From positions 165,700 to 229,699 of the forward strand of contig NZ_BBJR01000001.1 in assembly GCF_000739875.1 (NCBI RefSeq): a stretch of DNA of 64,000 nt, written 5' to 3'. A program made the translations under genes and the position numbers. Origin of the DNA: Comamonas aquatica NBRC 14918 (GTDB taxonomy: Bacteria > Pseudomonadota > Gammaproteobacteria > Burkholderiales > Burkholderiaceae_C). This document shows, piece after piece, positions 41,994-51,129 of this stretch. The notes under the pieces were generated by a model. It did no database searches. It saw only the letters and a program-made list of their open reading frames with translations, and was not told the origin of the DNA. Numbering within the stretch: the stretch's first letter is position 1; every line of letters starts with the position of its first letter.

Positions 41994-43175
41994 ATGGATT
42001 TGGCATACACGCCCGAAGAACAGGCCTTCCGCGAAGAAGTCCGCGCCTGGATCAATCAGCACCTCGACCCCACCCTGGCCGCCAAGGTGCGCAACGGCCT
42101 GCGCCTGGAGCGTGACGACATCCAGGGCTGGGCCAAGATCCTGGGCAAGAAGGGCTGGCTGGCCTATGGCTGGCCCCAGGAATTTGGCGGCCCCGGCTGG
42201 GGTGCGGTGCAAAAGCACCTGTTCGCCGAGGAGCTGGCTCGCGCCGGCGCGCCGGCCATCCTGCCCTTCGGCCCGGTGATGGTGGCGCCCGTGATCATGG
42301 CCTATGGCACGCCCGAGCAGCAAAAGCGCTTTCTGCCCGGCATCGCCAGCGGCGAGGTCTGGTGGAGCCAGGGCTATTCCGAGCCGGGCTCCGGCTCCGA
42401 CCTGGCCAGCCTGAAGACGCGCGCCGAGCGCCACGGCGACCACTACCTGGTCAACGGCCAGAAAACCTGGACCACGCTGGGCCAGCACGGCGACTGGATC
42501 TTCAACCTGGTGCGCACCAGCAACGAGGGCAAGCCCCAGACCGGCATCAGCTTCCTGCTGATCGACATGAAGAGCCCCGGCGTGACCGTGCGCCCGATCA
42601 AGCTGCTGGACGGGGAGTGCGAGGTCAACGAAGTCTTCTTCGACAACGTGAAGGTGCCCGCCGACCAGCTGATCGGCGAAGAGAACAAGGGCTGGACCTA
42701 TGCCAAGCACCTGCTGGCGCACGAGCGCACCAACATCGCCGACGTGAACCGCTCCAAGCGCGAGCTGGAGCGCCTCAAGCGCATCGCCAAGCAGGAAGGC
42801 GTGTGGGAGGACCACCGCTTTCGCGACCAGATCGCCCTGCTGGAGGTGGACATCGTGGCGCTGGAAATGCTGGTGCTGCGCGTGCTGTCGGCCGAAAAGA
42901 GCGGCAAGAACCCGCTGGACATTGCGGGCCTGCTGAAAATCAAGGGCAGCGAAATCCAGCAGCGCTACGCAGAGCTGATGATGCTGGCCGCCGGACCCTA
43001 CAGCCTGCCCTTCATCGAAGAGGCCATGCACGCCGGCTGGCAGGGCGACTTCCCCGGCGGCACCGTGGGCAATGCGCCCCTGGCCGGCACCTATTTCAAT
43101 ATGCGCAAGACCACCATCTACGGCGGCTCCAACGAAGTGCAGCGCAACATCGTGGCGCAGACCTTGTTGGGCTGA
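41994..43175 (+). CDS. Acyl-CoA dehydrogenase, PimC-like large subunit
   Basis: The 393-residue FAD enzyme resembles the large subunit of pimeloyl-CoA dehydrogenase (PimC type). It begins MDLAYTPEEQAFREEVRAWI and shows KKGWLAYGWPQEFGGPGW, WWSQGYSEPGSGSDLASLKT (FAD/acyl-CoA contact), NGQKTWTTLGQHGDWIF, GECEVNEVFFDNVKVPADQL and IYGGSNEVQRNIVAQTLLG. The last motif has Gly where many acyl-CoA dehydrogenases carry the catalytic Glu (YEGT). AAGGAGA lies seven bases ahead of the ATG. A second subunit gene follows at 43281, suggesting a heteromeric enzyme acting on dicarboxylyl-CoA or other bulky acyl-CoA. Confidence 0.9.
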   Translation: MDLAYTPEEQAFREEVRAWINQHLDPTLAAKVRNGLRLERDDIQGWAKILGKKGWLAYGWPQEFGGPGWGAVQKHLFAEELARAGAPAILPFGPVMVAPVIMAYGTPEQQKRFLPGIASGEVWWSQGYSEPGSGSDLASLKTRAERHGDHYLVNGQKTWTTLGQHGDWIFNLVRTSNEGKPQTGISFLLIDMKSPGVTVRPIKLLDGECEVNEVFFDNVKVPADQLIGEENKGWTYAKHLLAHERTNIADVNRSKRELERLKRIAKQEGVWEDHRFRDQIALLEVDIVALEMLVLRVLSAEKSGKNPLDIAGLLKIKGSEIQQRYAELMMLAAGPYSLPFIEEAMHAGWQGDFPGGTVGNAPLAGTYFNMRKTTIYGGSNEVQRNIVAQTLLG

Positions 43176-43280
43176 TGCCGCACGGCGCCACCGCTTCACG
43201 CCCCCTTCGGCAGGGGGCTCCCGATTGAGCTTCGCTGGGCGCTGCGGCGCCAACCCGCCGCCCAGCCACAGGAGACAGGT

Positions 43281-44399
43281 ATGGATTTCGATTTTTCTGA
43301 CGACCAGCAGCAACTGCGCGATGCCGCCCGCCGCTGGGTGGACAAGGCCTACACCTTCGAGCACCGGCGCGCCGCCGTGGCCGCCGGCGGCTTTCGCCGC
43401 GAGGCCTGGGACGCCCTGGCCGAGCTGGGCCTGACCGCCCTCAACGTGCCCGAGGCCCACGGTGGCCTGGGCCTGGGCGCCGTGGACGCCATGGTGGTGA
43501 TGGAGGAAATGGGCCGCGGCATGGTGCTGGAGCCCCTGGCCCAGAGCTTCATCACCGCCAAGGTCCTGGCCCAGCACGCCCCCGCTGCGGTGCAGGCCGA
43601 CTGGCTGCCGCGCGTGGCCGCGGGCGAGGCCCTGGTGGTCCTGGCCCACCAGGAACGCCGCGCCCGCTACCGCCTAGATCAATGTGAATCCAAAGCGGCG
43701 CTAACGCCCGATGGATATGCGCTGACAGCTCACAAAAGCATAGTCCCCGCCGGCGACCAGGCCGACGCCTTCCTGGTGCCTGCGGTGCTGGACGGCCAGA
43801 TCGCCCTGTTCCTGCTGGAGCGCGCGGCCCCCGGTGTCCGCACGCGGGGCTACCTCACCCAAGACGGCAGCCGGGCCGCCGAGCTGGAGGCCAAGCGCAG
43901 CCCGGCCACCCTGGTCACCACCGAAGGCCTGGCCGCGCTGGAGCTGGCCGTGGACACGGGCAGCGCCGCGGTCTGTGCCGAGGCCGTGGGCGTGATGGAC
44001 CAGGTGCTGGCCATCACCGCCGACTACCTGAACCAGCGCAAGCAGTTCGGTGTGGCGATTGCCAGTTTCCAGGCGCTGCGCCACCGCCTGGCCGACATGA
44101 AGATGCAGCTGGAGCTGGCCCGCTCCATGAGCTATTACGCCAGCCTGCAGCTGGACCAGCCCGCCGAGCAGCGCCGCCGCGCCATCGCCCGCGCCCGCGT
44201 GCAGCTGGGCCAGTCCATGCGCTACGTCGGCCAGCAGGCGGTGCAGCTGCACGGCGGCATCGGTGTGACGGACGAGTACATCGTCAGCCACCAGTTCAAG
44301 AAACTGACCCAGCTGGAGATGACCTACGGCGACAGCCTGCACCACCTGGGCGAGGTGGCGGCGCGCATGCAGGCCACCGCCGGCGTGGTCGACCACTGA
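43281..44399 (+). CDS. Acyl-CoA dehydrogenase, PimD-like small subunit
   Basis: The 372-residue product is the likely partner of the preceding subunit (PimD type). It starts MDFDFSDDQQQLRDAARRWV and has GLTALNVPEAHGGLGLGAVD, VDTGSAAVCAEAVGVMDQVL, RKQFGVAIASFQALRHRLAD and QLHGGIGVTDEYIVSHQFKK. AGGAGA precedes the ATG. Codons for residues 132-155 (43674-43744) are AT-rich (CTA, CAA, TGT, GGA, TAT, ACA, ATA), unlike the rest, and match the dispersed repeat. The domain FAD-binding pattern is less complete than in the large subunit, as in other small subunits. A terminator follows. Confidence 0.88.
   Translation: MDFDFSDDQQQLRDAARRWVDKAYTFEHRRAAVAAGGFRREAWDALAELGLTALNVPEAHGGLGLGAVDAMVVMEEMGRGMVLEPLAQSFITAKVLAQHAPAAVQADWLPRVAAGEALVVLAHQERRARYRLDQCESKAALTPDGYALTAHKSIVPAGDQADAFLVPAVLDGQIALFLLERAAPGVRTRGYLTQDGSRAAELEAKRSPATLVTTEGLAALELAVDTGSAAVCAEAVGVMDQVLAITADYLNQRKQFGVAIASFQALRHRLADMKMQLELARSMSYYASLQLDQPAEQRRRAIARARVQLGQSMRYVGQQAVQLHGGIGVTDEYIVSHQFKKLTQLEMTYGDSLHHLGEVAARMQATAGVVDH
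43674..43744. repeat. Dispersed AT-rich repeat-like patch inside the acyl-CoA dehydrogenase gene
   Basis: GGCGCTAACGCCCGATGGAT then ATGCGCTGACAGCTCACAAA matches the intergenic copies at 35003 and 35441 in order and spacing. It is in frame, encoding LDQCESKAALTPDGYALTAH. Confidence 0.5.
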
Positions 44400-44418
44400 G
44401 TGCACGGCATCCCCGAGT

Positions 44419-44447
44419 CAAAAAGCCCCGCAGTGCGGGGCTTTTTT
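44419..44447. terminator. Bidirectional terminator between dehydrogenase and bestrophin genes
   Basis: AAAAGCCCCGC, loop AGT and GCGGGGCTTTT form a perfect stem with a T-run, serving both convergent genes. Confidence 0.92.
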
Positions 44448-44484
44448 GTGGTCTGTGCGTGTGGCGCGTGGCCCCGGCGCTGGC

Positions 44485-45432
44485 TCAGGTCAAGCGGTAG
44501 TCCACTGGCTGGGTGGGGGCCGGAATGTCGGTGTCGCCCAACAGCTGCAGCAGGTTCATCTCCATGCCGCGGCACAGGGCGTCCAGTGGCAGGTCGTTGT
44601 TGTCGGTGCCGAAGGGCTCTTCCAGCTCGTCCCCCAGGGCGTCCAGGCCGAAAAAGGTGTAGGCCACGATGGTGACCACAAACGGGGTCATGAACCCCGT
44701 GATGTCCACCAGCCCAAAGGGCAGCAGGAAACAGTACAGGTGCGCCGTGCGGTGCACCAGCAAGGAGTAGGAAAACGGCATGGGCGTGTGCCGCAGGCGC
44801 TCGCACGAGGCGGCGGCAAAGGTCATCTGGGTCAGGGTCTCGTCCAGCTTGGTGGCCATGCAGGGGTCGATCTGCCCGGCACGGATGCACTGCGCCAGGT
44901 CGTGGGCATTGGCCTGGACGATGGCATCGCCGCGGTGCGCCAGCGGCAGCCCGCGCACCTTCTCCCAGTCGGCGGTGGTCAGCCAGCGCTCCACCGAGCG
45001 GTCGTCCACATGGTCGCGCAGCTGCTCGCGCAGGGCGTGGGCATGGGCAATCGCCCGGTGCACCATGCGCACACGCACATCGCCATCGCGGTTGCGTGGG
45101 TCCAGCACCTGGGGGCTGTCGATCAGACTCAGGCACTGGCGCGCCAGGGTCCGGGCGCGGATGTTCAGATCGCCCCAGAGCTTGCGGCCTTCCCAGTAGC
45201 GGTCGTAAGCGGTGTTGTTGCGAAAGCCCAGAAAGATGGCCAGCGGCAGACCAATCAGGGTGAAGGGGATGGGCGTGACCGTGATCTTGATGTCGAACAG
45301 GTAGCCATGCGCCAGGGTGACCAGCACCGCCAGCAGTATGTTCAGACACAGTTTCCAGCGGATGCGCTGCAGCACCGACCCCCGCAAAGTGAGGAACAGG
45401 GACAGCCCGGTGGGGCGCTCGCGAACGATCAT
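44485..45432 (-). CDS. Bestrophin-family membrane protein
   Basis: The 315-residue product belongs to the bacterial bestrophin (UPF0187/YneE) family of anion-channel-like membrane proteins. It starts MIVRERPTGLSLFLTLRGSV and contains PFTLIGLPLAIFLGFRNNTA then YDRYWEGRKLWG, the bestrophin signature, and FGLVDITGFMTPFVVTIVAY with GTDNNDLPLDALCRGME near the C-terminus. Four hydrophobic segments are visible. The E. coli and Klebsiella relatives form pentameric channels; ion choice here is unknown. Confidence 0.9.
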   Translation of the reverse strand: MIVRERPTGLSLFLTLRGSVLQRIRWKLCLNILLAVLVTLAHGYLFDIKITVTPIPFTLIGLPLAIFLGFRNNTAYDRYWEGRKLWGDLNIRARTLARQCLSLIDSPQVLDPRNRDGDVRVRMVHRAIAHAHALREQLRDHVDDRSVERWLTTADWEKVRGLPLAHRGDAIVQANAHDLAQCIRAGQIDPCMATKLDETLTQMTFAAASCERLRHTPMPFSYSLLVHRTAHLYCFLLPFGLVDITGFMTPFVVTIVAYTFFGLDALGDELEEPFGTDNNDLPLDALCRGMEMNLLQLLGDTDIPAPTQPVDYRLT

Positions 45433-45486
45433 GGCAAACCAGATTAAGGGTAAACCCTAGATTTCACCATAAGCCATGGCCGATTT

Positions 45487-46086
45487 TCAGGCCTGGGTGC
45501 AGTTTTCAAACTCAGACACATGGTCATCGCCCTGCGCCAGCCGCGAGGACTTGGGCACGTGCATGCGCAGGAATTCCATCTGGTCGGCCAGGATGCGCCG
45601 GTTGCGCAGGATGAAGTCCTCCCAGATGCTGGGCACGTAGGGGGCATACAGCAGCGGCATGCGTGCCTGCTCGGGCGTGCGCGGGCCCTTGCGGTGGTTG
45701 CAGGATTTACACGCCGTGACCAGATTCATCCAGTGGTCCCGGCCCTGCTGGCACACCGGCACGATGTGTTCGCGCGTCAGGTGCGCGGCGTCGTACAGCT
45801 TGCCGCAGTAGGCGCAGACATTGCGGTCGCGGGCGAACAGCTTGGTGTTGGTAAGTCCCGGCGTGAGTGCGTGCGGATTGATGCGCGGCACCCCACGGGT
45901 GCCGATGATGCTGTGCACTTCAATCACCGACTGCAGGCCCGTCACGGCGTTGTGGCCGCCACGGAACAGCGCCACCGGGTGCCCCAGGGTCCAGCGCACA
46001 TCGTCGGCGGCGTAGTACAGCACCGCCTCTTCCAGCGTGAGCCATGACTGTGGCAAACCATGGGCGGACAGCATCAAGACTCTCAC
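45487..46086 (-). CDS. HNH endonuclease family protein (GTG start)
   Basis: The 199-residue product has an N-terminal region (VRVLMLSAHGLPQSWLTLEE) and a central HNH domain with two zinc-binding CxxC pairs: VCAYCGKLYDAAHLTREHIV then CQQGRDHWMNLVTACKSCNH. The DHI/EHIV histidine and the downstream NLV-x-x-C-x-x-C-N fit the catalytic HNH core. Perfect AGGAGG lies six bases before a GTG at 46086, while the nearest ATG is 18 bases from it, so GTG is the start. Small HNH proteins like this are widespread; a DNA-nicking role is plausible but untested. It is divergent from ribF. Confidence 0.85.
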   Translation of the reverse strand: MRVLMLSAHGLPQSWLTLEEAVLYYAADDVRWTLGHPVALFRGGHNAVTGLQSVIEVHSIIGTRGVPRINPHALTPGLTNTKLFARDRNVCAYCGKLYDAAHLTREHIVPVCQQGRDHWMNLVTACKSCNHRKGPRTPEQARMPLLYAPYVPSIWEDFILRNRRILADQMEFLRMHVPKSSRLAQGDDHVSEFENCTQA

Positions 46087-46204
46087 GTTCAGCCTCCTTG
46101 CAGACCACTGCGAACGCCCGCCGTCGCCCACAGTCGGGCCAACTTCGCCGTCCTTCTGAAGCGCAATATACTTGCTTTCGGTGACAAACAGCCACCAACC
46201 ACGC

Positions 46205-46245
46205 GGGGCTGCAGGCCGTGTCAGCTATAAAAAACAAAGCGACAG
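46205..46245. repeat. Repeat-like AT-rich patch ahead of ribF
   Basis: GCCGTGTCAGCTATAAAAAA then CAAAGC, ending at the ribF ATG. It shares GTCAGCTAT...AAAA with other copies and may be a partial repeat. Confidence 0.33.
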
Positions 46246-47280
46246 ATGAAAATTTTCCGAGGATTCAAGCACCCTGGACTGGCGCCAGAATGTGCCGTCA
46301 CGATTGGCAATTTTGACGGTGTGCACCGCGGCCACCAGGCCATGCTGGCCCTGCTGTCGGCCGAGGCGGCGCAGCGTTGCATCCCCACCTGCGTGCTGAC
46401 GTTCGAACCTCACCCGCGCGACTTCTTCGCGGAGAAATTCAAGAAGCCCGAGCTGGCCCCGGCGCGCGTGGGCACGCTGCGCGACAAGCTCTCGCAGCTC
46501 AAGCTGTGCGGCGTCGACCAGGTGGTCGTGCTGCCCTTCAACGCAGCCCTGGCCAGCCAGTCGCCCGAGGCCTTCATCCAGGACGTACTGGTGCAAGGCC
46601 TGGGGGCGCAGTACATCCTGGTGGGCGACGACTTCCGCTTCGGCGCCCAGCGCGCCGGCGACTACGCCATGCTGGATGCGGCCGGGCAGCGGCAGGGCTT
46701 TGACGTGGCGCGCATGAACAGCTACGAGGTGCATGGCGAACGCGTGTCCAGCACCACGGTGCGCGCCGCCCTGGCGGCCGGCGACATGGCCGCCGCCGCG
46801 CAGATGCTGGGCCACCCCTACACCATCTCCGGCCATGTGGTGCACGGCCGCAAGCTGGGGCGGCAGCTGGCCGAGTCGGCGCCCGGCGCCAGCGACGGCT
46901 TTCGCACGCTGAACCTGCGCTTCAACCACTGGAAACCGGCCGCCAGCGGCATCTTTGCCGTGCTGGTGCATGGCCTGGATGCGCAGCCGCTGCGCGGCGT
47001 GGCCAACCTGGGCATCCGCCCCTCGCTGGACCCCAACGACGTCAACGGCGGCCGCGTGCTGCTGGAGACGCACTGCCTGGATTGGCCTGCCGCCCTGGGT
47101 GGCGAAGGGGCCTACGGTAAAATCATCCGCGTGGAACTTTTGCACAAACTGCACGACGAGCTCAAATACGACAGTCTGGCCGCCCTGACCGCAGGCATCG
47201 CCCATGACTGCGACGACGCGCGCGCGTTCTTCGCCACGTATACCGAAACCCGTCGCCAGACCACGCGCGACCGAATTTGA
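46246..47280 (+). CDS. ribF: Bifunctional riboflavin kinase / FAD synthetase RibF
   Basis: RibF makes FMN and then FAD. The 344-residue product has the nucleotidyltransferase N-terminal half (VTIGNFDGVHRGHQAMLALL, with TFEPHPRDFF and VGDDFRFGAQRAGD, VSSTTVRAALAAGD) and the riboflavin kinase C-terminal half (GHVVHGRKLGRQL, then LRGVANLGIRPS and LLETHCLDW). The order and length are those of bacterial RibF. It heads ribF-ileS-lspA: ileS begins 102 bases after its stop. An AT-rich repeat-like patch lies just before its ATG. Confidence 0.96.
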   Translation: MKIFRGFKHPGLAPECAVTIGNFDGVHRGHQAMLALLSAEAAQRCIPTCVLTFEPHPRDFFAEKFKKPELAPARVGTLRDKLSQLKLCGVDQVVVLPFNAALASQSPEAFIQDVLVQGLGAQYILVGDDFRFGAQRAGDYAMLDAAGQRQGFDVARMNSYEVHGERVSSTTVRAALAAGDMAAAAQMLGHPYTISGHVVHGRKLGRQLAESAPGASDGFRTLNLRFNHWKPAASGIFAVLVHGLDAQPLRGVANLGIRPSLDPNDVNGGRVLLETHCLDWPAALGGEGAYGKIIRVELLHKLHDELKYDSLAALTAGIAHDCDDARAFFATYTETRRQTTRDRI

Positions 47281-47382
47281 CGCTCGCTCCCGTCAGCTCG
47301 GGCGCCGGCATCGCGCCCGGCGCTCTTCCCCTGCTTTTTTCGCCCGGCTGCAGCCAGCCTGGCACGCCCTCAAGGTTCCCCC

Positions 47383-50238
47383 ATGTCTGATTCCAAAGCC
47401 CACAAGCCCGAAGCGTCCGCCTACCGCGCCACGCTGAACATGCCCGACACCCCCTTCCCGATGCGCGGCGACCTGCCCAAGCGCGAGCCCGCCTGGGCCA
47501 AGGAATGGGACGAGCAAGGCGTGTACAAGAAGCTGCGCGTGGCCCGCGCGGGCGCGCCCAAGTTCATCCTGCACGATGGCCCGCCCTACGCCAACGGCAA
47601 GATCCACATCGGCCACGCCGTGAACAAGGTGCTCAAGGACATGATCGTCAAGAGCCGCCAGCTGGAAGGCTATGACGCGCTGTACGCGCCCGGCTGGGAC
47701 TGCCACGGCCTGCCCATCGAGAACGCCATCGAAAAGCTGCACGGCCGCAACCTGCCACGCGACGAGATGCAGGCCAAGAGCCGCGCCTTCGCCACCGAGC
47801 AGATCGCGCAGCAGATGGAGGACTTCAAGCGCCTGGGCGTGCTGGGCGACTGGGACCACCCCTACAAGACCATGAACTACGCCAACGAGGCCGCCGAGCT
47901 GCGCGCCTTGAAGCAGGTGATGGAGCGGGGCTTTGTCTACCGCGGCCTCAAGCCCGTGTACTGGTGCTTTGACTGCGCCTCCTCGCTGGCCGAGTTCGAG
48001 ATCGAATACGCCGACAAGCAGTCGCAGACGCTGGACGTGATGTTCCCCGCGGCCGATCCGGCCAAGCTGGCGGCGGCCTTTGGCCTGCCTGCGCTGAACA
48101 AAGAAGCCTTTGTGGTGATCTGGACCACCACCGCCTGGACCATCCCCGCCAACCAGGCGCTGAACGTCAACCCCGAGCTGGAATACAGCCTGGTGGACAC
48201 CGAGCGCGGCCTGCTGATCGTCGCCTCCGCCCTGGTCACCAAGTGCCTGGAGCGCTGGAAGATCGCCGGCAGCGTGGTCGCCACCGCCCAGGGCCAAGCG
48301 CTGGACCACATGCCCTTCAAGCACCCGCTGGCGCACGTGGACAAGGGCTTTGACCGCATCTCGCCCGTGTACCTGGCCGACTACGCCACCGCCGACGACG
48401 GCACCGGCATCGTGCACTCGGCCCCGGCCTATGGCGTGGACGACTTCAACAGCTGCGTGTCCAACGGCATGGACTACAAGGACATCCTGAACCCCGTGAC
48501 CGGCAACGGCGTGTACGCGGCCGATCTGCCGCTGTTCGGCGGCCAGCACATCTGGAAGGCCGTGCCCGTCATCCTCGACGCACTCAAGGTCGCGGGCCGC
48601 CTGATGGACACCACCGGCCTGACCCACAGCTACCCGCACTGCTGGCGCCACAAGACGCCTGTCATCTACCGTGCGGCCGCACAGTGGTTCATCCGCATGG
48701 ACGAAGGCGAAGGCGTCTTCACCGACCCCGCACAAAAGCCCGAGAAGACGCTGCGCCAGATCGCGCTGGAAGCCATCGAACAGACCAGTTTCTACCCCGA
48801 GAACGGCCAGGACCGCCTGCGCGCCATGATCGCCGGCCGTCCCGACTGGTGCATCTCGCGCCAGCGTTCCTGGGGCGTGCCCATCCCCTTCTTCCTGCAT
48901 GTGGACACGGGCGCGCTGCACCCCCGCACCATGGAAATCATCGACCAGGCCGCAGCCATGATCGAGCAAGGCGGCATCGAGGCCTGGAGCCGCGTGACCG
49001 CTGAGGAAATCTTGGGTGCGGAAGAGGCCCAGCACTACACCAAGAGCACCGACATCCTGGAAGTCTGGTTCGACTCCGGCTCCACCTTCTGGCACGTGCT
49101 GCGCGGCACCCACCCCGAGCACCACCACGACCATGGCCCCGAGGCCGACCTGTACCTGGAAGGCCACGACCAGCACCGCGGCTGGTTCCACAGCTCGCTG
49201 CTGCTGGCCTCGGCCATCTTTGGCCGCGCGCCCTACCGCGGCCTGCTGACCCACGGTTTCACCGTGGACGGCCAGGGCAAGAAGATGTCCAAGTCGCTGG
49301 GCAACACCGTGGCGCCACAGGACGTGTCCAGCAAGATGGGCGCGGAAATCATCCGACTGTGGGTGGCCTCGACCGACTACTCGGGCGACCTGGGCATCGA
49401 CGACAAGATCCTGGCCCGCGTGGTGGACGCCTACCGCCGCATCCGCAACACGCTGCGCTTCCTGCTGGCCAACACCAGCGACTTCGATGCCGCGACCGAC
49501 AGCGTGGCCTACCAGGACCTGCTGGAGATCGACCAGTACGCGCTGGCGCGTGCGGCCGAGCTGCAACAGGACATCCTGGCGCACTACAAGGTCTACGAGT
49601 TCCACCCCGTGGTCGCCAAGATCCAGCTGTTTTGCTCCGAAGACCTGGGCGGCTTCTACCTGGACGTGCTCAAGGACCGCCTGTACACCAGCGCGCCCAA
49701 GAGCCTGGCCCGCCGCTCGGCCCAGACCGCGCTGCACCAGATCACGCACGCGCTGCTGCGCTGGATGGCGCCCTTCCTGTCGTTCACGGCCGAAGAAGCC
49801 TGGAAGATCTTTGGCTCCAGCGAATCCATCTTCCTGGAGAAGTTCACCGACCTGCCGGCCGGCGACGAAGCGCTGCTGGCCAAGTGGCAGCGCCTGCGCG
49901 AGATCCGCGACGTGGTGAACAAGGACATCGAGGACGTGCGCGCCACCGGCGCCGTCGGCGCCTCGCTGCAGGCCGAAGTCACGCTGACGGCCGAGCCCGA
50001 GGACCTGGCCCTGCTGCAATCGCTGGGCGACGACCTGAAGTTCGTCTTCATCACCTCCGCCGCACAGGCGGTCGCCGGTGAGGCACTGAGCACCAGCGTC
50101 AAGGCCAGCGAACACGCCAAGTGCGAGCGCTGCTGGCACTACCGCGACGACGTGGGCGTGAACCCCGAGCACCCCACCCTCTGCGGCCGCTGCGACAGCA
50201 ACCTGCACGGCGCAGGTGAAGCGCGCAGCAAGGCCTGA
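47383..50238 (+). CDS. ileS: Isoleucyl-tRNA synthetase
   Basis: The 951-residue class I synthetase charges tRNA-Ile. It has the HIGH motif at 75-78 in [20 protein letters not shown], the editing CP1 domain with [18 protein letters not shown] and [21 protein letters not shown] at 634-638 ([12 protein letters not shown]), and the C-terminal zinc ribbon [20 protein letters not shown] then CGRC. Length matches bacterial IleS. AAGG lies upstream of the ATG. It is followed after 139 bases by lspA, separated by a strong hairpin. Confidence 0.98.
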   Translation: MSDSKAHKPEASAYRATLNMPDTPFPMRGDLPKREPAWAKEWDEQGVYKKLRVARAGAPKFILHDGPPYANGKIHIGHAVNKVLKDMIVKSRQLEGYDALYAPGWDCHGLPIENAIEKLHGRNLPRDEMQAKSRAFATEQIAQQMEDFKRLGVLGDWDHPYKTMNYANEAAELRALKQVMERGFVYRGLKPVYWCFDCASSLAEFEIEYADKQSQTLDVMFPAADPAKLAAAFGLPALNKEAFVVIWTTTAWTIPANQALNVNPELEYSLVDTERGLLIVASALVTKCLERWKIAGSVVATAQGQALDHMPFKHPLAHVDKGFDRISPVYLADYATADDGTGIVHSAPAYGVDDFNSCVSNGMDYKDILNPVTGNGVYAADLPLFGGQHIWKAVPVILDALKVAGRLMDTTGLTHSYPHCWRHKTPVIYRAAAQWFIRMDEGEGVFTDPAQKPEKTLRQIALEAIEQTSFYPENGQDRLRAMIAGRPDWCISRQRSWGVPIPFFLHVDTGALHPRTMEIIDQAAAMIEQGGIEAWSRVTAEEILGAEEAQHYTKSTDILEVWFDSGSTFWHVLRGTHPEHHHDHGPEADLYLEGHDQHRGWFHSSLLLASAIFGRAPYRGLLTHGFTVDGQGKKMSKSLGNTVAPQDVSSKMGAEIIRLWVASTDYSGDLGIDDKILARVVDAYRRIRNTLRFLLANTSDFDAATDSVAYQDLLEIDQYALARAAELQQDILAHYKVYEFHPVVAKIQLFCSEDLGGFYLDVLKDRLYTSAPKSLARRSAQTALHQITHALLRWMAPFLSFTAEEAWKIFGSSESIFLEKFTDLPAGDEALLAKWQRLREIRDVVNKDIEDVRATGAVGASLQAEVTLTAEPEDLALLQSLGDDLKFVFITSAAQAVAGEALSTSVKASEHAKCERCWHYRDDVGVNPEHPTLCGRCDSNLHGAGEARSKA

Positions 50239-50245
50239 GGCGCGC

Positions 50246-50274
50246 AGGCGCTCTCATGAATAATGAGAGCGCCT
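50246..50274 (+). promoter_or_regulatory. Strong 12-bp hairpin between ileS and lspA
   Basis: AGGCGCTCTCAT, loop GAATA and ATGAGAGCGCCT are perfect complements eight bases after the ileS stop. There is no T-run; an AT-rich segment follows. It may protect the ileS 3' end or attenuate lspA. Confidence 0.6.
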
Positions 50275-50319
50275 CGCGCTGGTGTTCACTTGATTTCACA
50301 ATATTTTCATTGCGAAACC

Positions 50320-50362
50320 AAGAAAAAACATACGCTAGCAGCTATTGATTTTCAAGCACCTC
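50320..50362. repeat. Repeat-like AT-rich patch ahead of lspA
   Basis: ACATACGCTAGCAGCTATTG then ATTTTCAAG shares CGCTAGCAGCTAT with the dispersed repeats. It sits about 16 bases ahead of the lspA ATG. Confidence 0.4.
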
Positions 50363-50377
50363 GTTCAAAGGCATGCC

Positions 50378-50899
50378 ATGAGCTCCTCGGCCTCCCTCCC
50401 CCACGGCGCCACCCGCAAGCCGGCGTACTGGCCCTGGCTGCTGTGGGCCACCCTGTTGATCGGCATCGACCAGTTCACCAAGCAGTGGATCCTGAGCTTC
50501 TACGCCTACGGTGACTGGACGCCCATCACCGGCTTCTTCAACATCGTGCGCGCGCACAACACCGGCGCGGCCTTCTCCTTCCTGGCCGAGCATGGCGGCT
50601 GGCAGCGCTGGCTGTTCGTGGGCATCGGCGTGATCGCCACGCTGCTCATCGTCTGGCAGCTGCGCAAGCACCCGGAGCAGAAGTTCTTCTGCTTCGCCAT
50701 CGCCAGCATCCTGGGCGGCGCCATCGGCAACGTGGTCGACCGCCTGATGCACGGCTATGTGGTCGACTTCCTGGACTTCCACTGGGGCGGCTGGCACTAC
50801 CCGGCATTCAACGTGGCCGACATCGCCATCTGCACCGGCGCCGCCTGCCTGGTGCTGGACGAAGTCCTGCGCAGCCGCCGCGCCCGGCGCTCCGCTTGA
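50378..50899 (+). CDS. lspA: Lipoprotein signal peptidase LspA
   Basis: LspA cleaves prolipoproteins before the lipidated Cys. The 173-residue protein has four membrane segments ([20 protein letters not shown], then a second helix, and so on), the [17 protein letters not shown] motif and the two catalytic Asp regions [20 protein letters not shown] and [19 protein letters not shown]. Length is typical. The start is the ATG at 50378, following ileS; it may also have its own promoter in the AT-rich gap. Confidence 0.96.
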   Translation: MSSSASLPHGATRKPAYWPWLLWATLLIGIDQFTKQWILSFYAYGDWTPITGFFNIVRAHNTGAAFSFLAEHGGWQRWLFVGIGVIATLLIVWQLRKHPEQKFFCFAIASILGGAIGNVVDRLMHGYVVDFLDFHWGGWHYPAFNVADIAICTGAACLVLDEVLRSRRARRSA

Positions 50900-50920
50900 G
50901 CGCACTCCCGCCCCGGACCC

Positions 50921-50947
50921 AGCCCGCTGCTGCAGCGGGCTTTTTTT
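50921..50947 (+). terminator. First terminator after lspA
   Basis: AGCCCGCT, loop GCTGC and AGCGGGCT followed by TTTTTTT. Confidence 0.93.
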
Positions 50948-50990
50948 ATGAGTTCGCACACTGGCCCGAGGCATTCGCCGGACTACCTCC

Positions 50991-51013
50991 AGCAGGCCAC
51001 GGCCTGCTTTTTG
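50991..51013 (+). terminator. Second terminator after lspA
   Basis: AGCAGGC, loop CACG and GCCTGCT followed by TTTT lies 44 bases further on. The downstream promoter begins at its 3' end. Confidence 0.7.
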
Positions 51014-51040
51014 CATGCCTAGTGCTAAACCCTGTATACA
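51011..51040 (+). promoter_or_regulatory. Candidate sigma70 promoter of the Na/Pi cotransporter gene
   Basis: TTGCAT and TATACA are separated by 18 bases, overlapping the T-run of the preceding terminator. The ATG is at 51130, giving a leader of about 80 bases. Confidence 0.55.
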
Positions 51041-51129
51041 AATCGCACCCTGCCGTGCGTTATTGAGTCTGTCTGGCACGCGGCTGCATGACTGCGGCGT
51101 ATAGTCCCAAGCTCCCTTGTCGAGCACCC

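Noticed and set aside
41169..43649. Upstream extension of the purN frame by over 800 codons
   Set aside because: The extension is antisense to two acyl-CoA dehydrogenase genes and YceH; PurN starts at its conserved [14 protein letters not shown].
47293..50208. Antisense frame of about 970 codons opposite ileS
   Set aside because: A shadow caused by G/C-ending codons of ileS; no recognisable domain.
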